Assembly (NCBI GenBank): GCA_964017185.1
Contig: OZ024874.1
Location: 37,796,721 to 37,860,720, forward strand
Direction of reading: 5' to 3'
DNA: 64,000 bases
DNA from: Rugalucina vietnamica
Taxonomy: Eukaryota; Mollusca; Bivalvia; Lucinida; Lucinidae
A program made the translations under genes and the position numbers. The notes under the pieces were generated by a model. It was given only the letters and a program-made list of their open reading frames with translations, was not told where the DNA came from and did not search any database. Shown here piece after piece: positions 47,278 to 64,000 of this stretch. Positions within the stretch are counted from its first letter, which is position 1, and the number at the start of each line of letters is the position of its first letter.

Positions 47278-48436
47278 TATACCCCCGGCATTTATGCCGA
47301 CGAGGTATATAGTTTTCGTCTTTCCGTTCGTTAGTTCGTTCGTTAGTTACATTTTGCGTCAAAGTTTTGGTTAAAGTTTCTCTAGTGGTCTATATCTCAT
47401 ACACCAATGGTCAGAAATCATTTGTGTTTGCACCATAGGTACCCTATAGGGTTTGCTTTGTTTCTATTACTTCGGGCTCCAGGGTCCATGCCCTGGGGTG
47501 GGGCTAGAGTTCAAAATCTAGGTCACCTTTAATTTGTGTCAAAGTTTTGGTTAAAGTTTCTCTAGTGGTCTATATCTCATACACCAATGGTCAGAAATCA
47601 TTTGTGTTTGCACCATAGGTGCCCTATAAGGTTTGCTTTGTTTCCATTATTTCGGACCCCAGGGTCCATGCCCGGGGGTGGGTCTAGAGTTCAAAATCTA
47701 GGTCACCTTTAATTTGCATCAAAGTTTTGGTTAAAGTTTCTCTAGTTTCTTCTCTTAGTTCATATATTAACAAATACTTATAGGAATGTATTCCTATTTG
47801 GATCATAGATACCCTTTTGGGTTGAATTAAATTCCATGGCACCAAACTCTAGGGGTGGGGCTGGAGGTCAAAATCTAGGACACATTATAAAATACAATAG
47901 TTACCAAGATTAATATTCTGTAGGTCTATATCTTGACAACCATGTGTCAGAAAGCATTCATGCTTACAACATACCTACCACTGTAGTACCACATAAGCGT
48001 TAGACACAGTGACCATGCATGGGGGTGCGGGTGGGACGGACCCAAGGGTCCATGCATGCGGTGAGGGTGGGACTTGAGGTCAAGGTCTGTTTTTGTTTTT
48101 TTTTTTTGTTTTTTTTTAAGAATGACACTCTTTTTTCAGTACAATCTAGGACTGAGGACCTGACCCACAATGTCTGTGGATTATGTCCTAGATTGAGTAT
48201 ACACGTCAGCTCTGTATACTGCTCTAAAATAGATCTGTCATTCTAAATCTCCACCCCCCCCCCCCCCCCCCATGTTTGTATGCAAAGTACTTTACAGTGC
48301 TTATTTCTAAAGTGTACTTGATAAGGGTACTGTCTTTCATTGAGGATTTGAGATTCAATGTCAGGGGTGAGCATGTGCCGGGTTGAATGGGTAGGGGGGG
48401 GGGAGGGGGGCATGGTGGCTACCAGCCGGGGGTATA
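47278..48436 (+). repeat. TATACCCCCGGC-ended repeat element
   Basis: TATACCCCCGGC at 47278-47289 is inverted at 48425-48436. Just inside the left end is a small hairpin (ggcatttatgcc) and a cgttagttcgttcgtt run. Three units of exactly 180 bp follow (caaagttttggttaaagttt at about 47360, 47540 and 47720) and then diverged sequence. A poly(C) run is at 48252-48272. It ends 86 bp upstream of the first katanin coding exon. Confidence 0.8.
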
Positions 48437-48522
48437 CATGTCTCTCAAGGCTTTTTTTCTAGTTCATTTATGTTATAATTTAATCATTGATGTTACTCAT
48501 TTTACTTTAAAACATTTTGCAG

Positions 48523-56431
<7,909 letters not shown>

Positions 56432-56477
56432 TAAGTCAACAGAAATCAGGTTTTGAAGTAAAAATTGAAACTACAAA

Positions 56478-56708
56478 TGAGCCTGTGTATGAGGTAACCA
56501 ACAATTTGTGTTCCAACCAGGTCCAACACAAACCAGCCTGTATAGTCACAGAAGATGGTTAGAGGCTGGAAATTTTGGATTTAGAAAGTAGAGGAATTGT
56601 ACTATCCGAGCAGCGAAAACAAAGGAGCTGATCGGCTTTGCAGTTACTGCGAAGCTGATCTGTGCCTTTGTTTTCGCCTATGCAGATTGTTGGTTTTCCC
56701 ATGCAGCG
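56478..56708. mobile_element. Second, diverged copy of the 228 bp MITE
   Basis: Shares with 4780-5007 the block gcgaaaacaaaggNgctgat, cgaagctgatctg and the right terminal repeat gttggttttcccatg. The left terminal repeat is decayed. Confidence 0.7.
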
Positions 56709-57228
56709 GCCCAATTATGAAGTTGCATTGAGTGACAAAATATTAGCTTGCACCCCAAAGGGTTTCTCGTGTAGTTTTTAACTCAGCATATGTTTATGAT
56801 CATTCATGCTTCATCAACATAAAATGGGAGTGTATATTTTTCTTTCTTTGTGTATGATTTCGATTTTTATATCTACTTAACATTTTATATTATCAATCAA
56901 AACAAACTTACTGATTTATTGTCTAAATGGCGTCTGTACAACTTAGTGAAGCTTTTGAATAGGAATGACATGTTTCAAATCATAAAGTCACATGGATTCC
57001 TTACACAGAATAAAGGTGACGTTCCGTTGCATTTTGATCAATTTAACGCCACGGTTTTTGGCACCATGACTTTGAAATTTGCAACACTGGGCTGCATAAA
57101 GCTGCTTGTTTAATTAAACAAGCGAGCATTGTGTTCTCAACTTTTACTGAATATCAACATAGAGACATTACTCTACACATGCAGGGGTCTTCCACGTTCA
57201 GCTACGTTTGATCACGGTTGTCTCACTT
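56709..57228. other. Katanin intron, nothing recognised
   Basis: An open stretch of 87 codons from 56850 has no recognisable features and is not supported as an exon. Confidence 0.4.
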
Positions 57229-58554
57229 TTTAGCTCACATGAGCCGAAGGCTCACAAGGTGAGCTTATAGGATGGCCATGATCCGGCGTCCGTCCGTCCG
57301 TCGTCCACAATTTCAAAGATCTTCTTCTCTGAAACCGCTTGGCAGATCTAGTTGAAATTTTATGTGGAGCTTCCTTGGGTAGTGGTCATCTCTTGACCTT
57401 GGCGAGTCTGTTGTCCATACACACTTTTCAAAGATCTTCTTCTCTGAAACTGGGCGGCCAATCAAAGTGAAATTTTATGTGGAGCATCCATGGGTAGGGG
57501 AGACAAAAGTTTGATCGCAAAATCCAGGTCACATGACCAAGATGGCCGCCACTCCCATATATGGTAAAAACCACTCAAAAATCTTCTTCTCCAGGACCGG
57601 TGGGCCAATTTCCACGAAACTTGGTATGTAGCATCGGGGACCTCAGCCCATCGTAGTTTGATAAAATGATAACCCTTGGATGACCTTGACCTATTTTACG
57701 GCAAGGTCAAATTGGAAACATAGGCTTTTACATAGGAAGAAGTGAAAACTATGGATTTTTTGAAAACTATTGCAGCCCGAGGCCTGAAAAGTGGTAGATG
57801 CAAACAACTAATGGAGTGGATGAAGATATGTGATTAATATAGGTCAAGGTCATCTCTTGACCTTGGCCAGTCTGTTGTCCATACACAGTTTTCAAAGATC
57901 TTCTTCTCTGAAACTGCTTGGCCAATCAAAGCGAAATTTTATGTGGAGCATCCATGGGTAGGGGAGACGAAAGTTTACTAGCAAAATCCAGGTCACATGA
58001 CCAAGATGGCCGCCACGCGCATATATGGTAAAAAACTCTCAAAAATCTTCTTCTCCAGAACCGACAGGCCAATTTTCATGAAACTTGGTATGTAGCATTT
58101 GGGACTCCAGCCCATCATAGTTTGTTGAAATGATGACCTTTGTTGAAATGATGACCCTATGATGACCTTGACCTATTTTACGGCAAGGTCAATTTTGGAA
58201 ACAGGCTTTTACATGGGAAAAGGCAAAAACAAACTGTTGCAGCCTGAGACCTGAAAGTTGCTAGATGCAGACAACTAATTGAGTCATTGAAGGTAAGTAA
58301 TTACTGAAGGCCAAGGTCATGTCTTGACCTTGGCCCAAGGTCATTTAAATATCAAAATTAAAATTATGGTTTTCTCAGAAATCACTAGCTTTGGAAACTA
58401 TTGCAGCCTGAGACCTGAAACTTTGCAGATGCAGACAACTTATGAAGTCAATAAAGGTGTGTGAGTATTCAAGGTCAAGGTCATTTCATTATGACTTAAT
58501 ACTCCAAGATCAGGCTTCAGGTGAGCGTTCTCAGGACCAATGGTCCTCTGGTTT
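57229..58554 (+). repeat. Complete AGCTCACC hairpin-ended repeat
   Basis: Starts with the hairpin tagctcacatgagccgaagg / ctcacaaggtgagctt, then gtccgtccgtccgtcgtcc. Core units follow at 57320, 57430, 57575, 57895 and 58040. It ends aggtgagcgttctcaggacc and aatggtcctctggtt. Units carry caagatggccgccac and catatatggt. Confidence 0.88.
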
Positions 58555-58872
58555 TCTATGGAATACTCAACAGGTTTTGTTGCGTTAAGTTACGATGCGC
58601 TAGGGCCTTTGAGGGTGTTGACCCCCTTCTACTACGTATGTCACATTATGTTACGGTTGTCATGGCGCGGGAAGTTTAATTGGCATATGATGGGAACAAT
58701 TCCTTCATATTGGAGCAGTCACTATAGTGAACAATATAACGTAATACAACGTAAGAAAACTTAACAAGACGTAATAGATCTTAAAAACAGAGAAATATAT
58801 GACCAAAATTCCATGGCACGCTATGTTTCGAGCAAATGGGGCTGCCGGGGCGGCCGGGAACATAGTGTAAAG

Positions 58873-61390
58873 CAGGGTTCGCGCTAGTGGTCGCCATCGT
58901 CGCCATTTGCGAAGATTTTTATTTTTTGGCTCCTAAAATTTGACTTTGGCGAAAGTAAATGGCGAATATATAGAGCCACTTTGTCCAGCCAAAAAGCCAT
59001 TGTTTTCCACAGAAAACCATCATTTGATTACCTGTATATTCGCATCTACAATAGAGATAATCCTATTCTTTATCGGTGTTTATTAGCTCACCTGAGCCGT
59101 TAGGCTCACAAGGTGAGCTTATAGGATGGCCATGATCCGGTGTCCGTCGTCCTCGTCGTCGTCCACCATTTTCAAAGATCTTCTTCTCTGAAATCGCTTG
59201 GCCAATTAAAGCCAAATTTTATATGAAGCATCTATGGGAAGGGGGAACCAATGTGTTTATAAATAATCCAGGTCACATGACCAAGATGGCTGCCATGCCC
59301 ATATATGGTAAAAACCCTTCAAAATTCTTCTTCTCCGGAACCACTGGACCGATTTCAACGAAACTTGGCATGAAGCATCGGGGACTGGAGTACTACAATG
59401 TGTTTATAAATTATGACCTTTGGATGACCTTGACCTATTTTACGGCAAGGTCAACATAGGTTGCCCATGCATTTGAATGGGGAAAATTGTTAAAATGTTA
59501 TTTGAAAGGCAAAACATGCAGGAAATGGGCAAATGGACTGAAGGTAGGTAATTCTGAAAAAAAAAATTGGACCACAGGGGTTGGTCTGCCCCAACCCCGG
59601 GGCAATATACATGTATATTACAAAAATATTCAAAGATCTTCTTCTCTCAAACCACTTGGCCAATCAAAGCCAAATTTTACAGGAAGCATCTATGTGAAGG
59701 GGGAATCAATGTGTTTATAAATAATCCAGGTCACATGATCAAGATGGCCGCCATGCCCATATATGTTAAAAACCCTTCAAAAATCTCCATCTCCTGAACC
59801 AATGGACCGATTTCAACGAAACTTGGCATGAAGCATCGGGGACTAAAGTACTACAATGTATTTATAAATTATGACCTTTGGATGACCTTGACCTATTTTA
59901 TGGCAAGGTCAACATAGGTCGCCAATGCATTTGAATGGAAAAAAACTTCTAAAATGTCATTTAAAGTGAAAGTCTTGCAGGAAATGGGCAGTAGGACTGA
60001 CTATTAATGATTCTGAAAAAAATTGGACCCCAGGGGCATATTTGCCCCAACCCTGGGGCATTATACATGTATATTACCATACTATTCAAACATCTTCTCT
60101 GAAACCGCTTGGCCAATCAAAGCCAAATTTCATGTGAAGCATCTATAGAATGGGGGAATCAATGTATATATAAATAATCAAGGTCACATGACGAAGATGG
60201 CTGCCATGCCCATATATGGTAAAAACCCTTCATAAATCTTCTCCGGAACCGGTTGACCTATTTCAAAGAAACTTGGTGTGAAGCATCTATGGCTTAAGTA
60301 CTACAATGTATACATAAATCATGACCCTGTGATGACCTTGACCCAGTTTATGGCAAGGTCAACATGGGTTGACCATGCATTTAAATGGGGAAAATTGTTA
60401 AAATGTCATTTGAAGGGAAAAGCCAGCAGGAAATTGGCAAATGGACAGAATATTGATTATTCTGAAAAAAAAAAAGAAGAAAATGGCCCAAGGGCTTCAT
60501 CTGCCCCTGCACTGGGGTTAAATACCATAATATTCAAACATGTTTATTGGTATATGCAGCAGATCTCAGGTGAGCGTTTACAGGACCATTGGTCCTCTTG
60601 TTCAAGTGTTGCAGTGCATTGCTAAAGCATTCAATTGACAGGTGTCATTTCTGACCTTGTGTATTCAGGCGTGTACTGCATAATATGCTTGGCGCACATG
60701 GTCCGGTAACGATATAGACCGCCACCAGCGTGTTAGATTTGAAATAATGTTTGAGTGCAGATGAGTGGGAAATGTCAATATATACATGTACCATTTAAAA
60801 ATGAAACAGATTCTTTTTAGAATCAGCAACTCAACTTTACCCATGCATTTATTTTATAGCTTTAACTCTTGATTTTGTTGAGTGTCATTTATTTTTTTTT
60901 TCTATTAAAGTATACGAATTTTAATATTTCAATCTGTACTAATCTTAAAAGTTTTGTTTCTGATTTTGTACAAGCATAAACTAATAATTTTAGTAGTTGT
61001 TCCCCTTGTTTACAAATACAAGAACAAGCTTTATAAAACATATTTTCCCAAACTATATGTATAGGGATCTCAGTCTACACCTGCCCTTCAAATCAGTTGG
61101 AGAATCATAATTACATTACCTGGATCTAATGTTGAAATATAACTTAGAACATGTAGCATGTATGGGACTTTGGTGAGAAGGGCAATATGTATTTTTAGGG
61201 AACTGGAGAGACCAAGTTAAAAAGGGCAAACAAAATATTTGGGGGTTTAAGTGAACAAGGAGCTGAGTGAGATGTGTCCTCTTGGCGAAAAAATGGCCAA
61301 GATTTGGCTCAAACTTCAAGAAAATGGCGAAAAAAAATCTCAAATGGCGAAAGTGATGGCGAAAGAAAAATATATCCTAGCGCGAACCCT
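58873..61390. mobile_element. hAT-type transposon carrying a nested repeat
   Basis: Ends CAGGGTTCGCGCTAG and CTAGCGCGAACCCT with the exact 8 bp target duplication GTGTAAAG (58865-58872, 61391-61398). Subterminal tggcgaa motifs are frequent on both sides. A complete AGCTCACC element (59083-60602) sits inside, so the hAT is older than, or carried, that insertion. No transposase ORF. Confidence 0.9.
59083..60602 (+). repeat. Complete AGCTCACC repeat nested in hAT element
   Basis: Starts ttagctcacctgagccgtta and ends at ggaccattggtcctcttgtt. Three large units of about 450 bp each hold a core pair, a ggtcacatgaccaagatggc block, gatgaccttgacctatttta and a ccccggggcaatatacatgt block. Confidence 0.88.
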
Positions 61391-61693
61391 GTGTAAAGGC
61401 AGTATTAAATACATGTTACAATGTACCACTTTATGCAAAACTCACACTTGTTGATGGTTATATTTTATTCAACAACGTCTAGTCTGATTGAAATGTATGG
61501 TATTTGGAAAGTGCTGTTTGCACTTTTCGAATTTTTCATTGCCAAAGTGTAGTGGCAAAAATAGCATTTTTTCGCACACACAGTGGGTGTTCTTTCAACC
61601 AGTGTAAATCAAAATAAAGCCTGGTGACTCCCATCTTTAGTTTGCTCAGTGCAAAGAAATCATGCTAAAGTATTTGCTAAATAAAAAGAAAAA

Positions 61694-62003
61694 TTTTTAT
61701 GCCCCCAACTTCAAAGAAGTTTAGGGGGCATATTCGTTTGGGTCTGTCCGTCCAGTCCAGTGCAGTCAGTCTGTCTGTGATGCGTGAGTAACACTTAGCA
61801 CTCGGTCAGGAACCGTTAGAGCTAGGATCTTGAAATTTGGTATGTAGTTTGTATATGAAAATTAAGAGGACCCGTAATTTTTCTTTCAGGTAAATTCAAG
61901 GGGCTAGGGGCCCATTCTGTGAGAGTTATTTCCCTTCTTAATTCTTGACAAAGTGAATAGATAGTGGGTACCTTGTGTGCGCAACTCCTCCTACAGTTTT
62001 ATT
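61694..62003 (+). repeat. TATGCCCCC hairpin-ended repeat, copy 1
   Basis: Begins with a hairpin: tatgcccccaacttcaaaga and aagtttagggggcata. Then gggtctgtccgtccagtcca and the core gttagagctaggatcttgaa / atttggtatgtagttt. About 310 bp. Confidence 0.82.
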
Positions 62004-62312
62004 ATGCCCCCAACTTCGAAGAAGATGAGGAGGCATATTGGTTTGGGTCTGTCCGTGCAGTGAGTGCATTCAGTCAGTCAGTCAGTCAGTCTGTGATGCG
62101 CGAGCACTCGGCCAGGAACCGTTAATAGAGCTAGGATCTTGAAATTTGGTATGTAGTTTGTATATGAAAATTAAGAGGACCCGTATTTTTTCTTTCAGGT
62201 AAATTCAAGGGGCTAGGGGCCAATTCTGTGAGAGTTATTTCCCTTTTTAATGCTTGATAAAGTGAATAGATAGTGGATACCTTGTGTGGGCAACTCCTCC
62301 TACAGTTTTATT
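62004..62312 (+). repeat. TATGCCCCC hairpin-ended repeat, copy 2
   Basis: Direct tandem neighbour of copy 1, about 90% similar by eye, with a (GTCA) run (cagtcagtcagtcagtc) after the hairpin. Confidence 0.82.
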
Positions 62313-62376
62313 ATACCCCCGGCATATACGAAGTATATAGGGGGTATATAGTTTTTGTCTTTTCTTTGAAGATGTT

Positions 62377-62434
<58 letters not shown>

Positions 62435-64000
62435 CTTTTTTTCTGTCAAAGATTTCTCTGAAACTACTTGACATAGGATGATGAAATTTGGTACAAACAT
62501 TGGGTATTGTAAGTTGTATTGTGTAAGAAAGAATCAGCCATCTCCTGCTTATCAGTCCCTGTATTTATCCATTTTTCTTTCTCTCTGATTGAAATTTCTG
62601 TCACAGATTTCTCAGCTCCTATTTATGCCAGATTCTTCAAATTTTGTATACATGTGGACAGTGTCCAAGTGTATTGTGTAAGAGAAAATCAGCAGGCCAG
62701 TATTTGTTTTTCCATCCTTTTTCCACTTTGTAGTTTTTCCGTCTGTCACTCCTGTATGATGAATATAGAAATTTCTGTCAAAGATTTCTCAGGAACTGCT
62801 TGACATAGGACGTTGAAATTTGGTACAAACATTGTGTATGGTAAGTCGTATTGTGTAAGAAAGAATCAGCCATCTCCTGCTTATCAGTCCATTTATTCGT
62901 CCATTTTTCTTTCTCTCTGATTGAAATTTCTGTCACAGATTTCTCAGCTCCTATTTATACCAGCTTCTTCAAATTTTATATACATCTAGACAGTGTCCAA
63001 GTGTATTGTGTAAGAGAAAATCAGATAGCCAGTATTTGTTTTTCTATTCTTTTTCCACTTTGTAGTTTTTCCATCTGTCACTCCTGTATAATGAATATGG
63101 AAATTTTTATCAAAAATTTCTCAGGAACTGCTTGACATAGGATGATGAAATTTGGTACAAACATTGGGAATGATAAGTTGTATTGTGTAAGAAAGAATCA
63201 GTCATCTCCTCTTATCAGTCACTTTATTTATCCATTTTTCTTTCTCTCTGATTGAAATTTCCGTCACAGATTTCTCAGCTCCTACTTATGCCAGATTCTT
63301 CAAATTTTGTATACATGTGGACAGTGTCCAAGTGTATTGTGTAAGAGAAAATCAGATGGCCAGTATTTGTTTTTCCATCCTTTTTCCACTTTGTAGTTTT
63401 TCCATCTGTCACTCCTGTATGATAAATATGGAAATTTCTGTCAAAGATTTCTCAGGAACTGCTTGACATAGGACGTTTAAATTTGGTACAAACATTGGGT
63501 ATGGTAAGTCGTATTGGGTAAGAAAGAATCAGCCATCTCCTGCTTAACAGTCCTTTTATTCGTCCATTTTTCTTTCTCTCTGATTGAAATTTCTGTCACA
63601 GATTTCTCAACTCCTATTTATACCAGCTTCTTCAAATTTTATATACATCTAGACAGTGTCCAAGTGTATTGTGTAAGAGAAAATCAGATAGCCAGTATTT
63701 GTTTTTCTATTCTTTTTCCACTTTGTAGTTTTTCCATCTGTCACTCCTGTATAATGAATATGGAAATTTTTATCAAAAATTTCTCAGGAACTGCTTGACA
63801 TAGGATGATGAAATTTGGTACAAACATTGGGTATGGTAAGTTGTATTGTGTAAGAAAGAATCAGTCATCTCCTGCTTATCAGTCACTTTATTTATCTATT
63901 TTTCTTTCTCTCTGATTGAAATTTCCGTCACAGATTTCTCAGCTCCTATTTATGCCAGCTTCTTCAAATTTTGTAAACATCTAGACAGTGTCTAAGTGTA
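62313..64000 (+). repeat. TATACCCCCGGC-type element with dimeric array, runs off window
   Basis: Starts with the hairpin tatacccccggcatatacga / gtatatagggggtata, then a (GT)n run at 62381-62431. A 332 bp period follows (62450, 62781, 63113, 63445, 63777). Each period is a dimer of two related units of about 166 bp: one with cttgacataggatgatgaaa and one with tcagctcctatttatgccag. Both end tgtattgtgtaagaNaaaat. Frames of 94 codons recur because the period keeps them open; no protein is claimed. Confidence 0.88.
62381..62431 (+). repeat. (GT)n microsatellite
   Basis: About 24 GT units within the start of the TATACCCCC element. Confidence 0.96.

Noticed and set aside
56850-57113. 87-codon ORF as a katanin exon
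   Set aside because: It does not resemble the AAA+ domain that should follow NPNVHW, and it lacks a good acceptor.
62519-63798. Family of 94-residue proteins repeated in tandem
   Set aside because: The frames simply follow the 332 bp repeat period; no splice, start context or codon-bias evidence favours translation.

Overview
This 64 kb window is eukaryotic, intron-bearing and AT-rich, and is dominated by repeats and transposons. Two spliced genes that I can place in families (an LRRC41-type leucine-rich-repeat protein and the p60 subunit of katanin), tRNA-derived SINEs, CR1-like and RTE-like LINEs, and many short hairpin-ended repeats point to a marine invertebrate. The repeat types (AGCTCACC-, TATGCCCCC- and TATACCCCC-ended elements) suggest a bivalve mollusc. 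That assignment is inference; no ribosomal or mitochondrial marker is present.

Layout. 1-6.4 kb holds the 5' part of an LRRC41-like gene on the minus strand (exons at 6248-6368, 5488-5574, 5033-5236 and 1824-about 2567). Its introns contain a complete AGCTCACC element, a 228 bp MITE, a foldback element and an inverted duplication that copies the splice acceptor of exon 4. 7.0-10 kb holds LINE remains, including a 493-codon RTE-like reverse transcriptase with an embedded PHD finger. 12.1-19.4 kb contains identical direct duplications in the order A-x-B-A-y-B, with a 55 bp minisatellite inside y. 21.6-27.9 kb is the most unusual region: inverted repeats flank a Gypsy-type DD35E integrase, a basic ORF before it, and a C2H2 zinc-finger ORF after it. 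The zinc-finger protein would begin Met-Ala-Arg-Thr-Lys, like the histone H3 tail. 29.0-33.8 kb is a DNA transposon with long inverted repeats, and a second one (with five copies of a 16 bp perfect palindrome in its ends) has inserted into its left arm; both have target-site duplications. 34-38.5 kb has two more LINE pieces and a 1.05 kb TIR element. 39.6-41.6 kb is a tandem array plus a GT microsatellite. 45.8-46.7 kb is a clean hAT-type non-autonomous element.

47.3-64 kb holds the 5' half of a katanin p60 gene on the plus strand (exons at 48523-48703, 49629-49822, 50546-50726 and 56333-56430). The AAA+ ATPase exons lie beyond the window. Its introns are swollen by AGCTCACC elements, two hAT elements with 8 bp target duplications (one carrying a nested AGCTCACC element), and a dimeric tandem array running off the right end.

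The two host genes appear unrelated in function. The general pattern is transposon nesting and many apparently different repeat families that share a roughly 45 bp core, a terminal hairpin and nucleosome-sized periods. All homology calls here were made by eye, without database searches.
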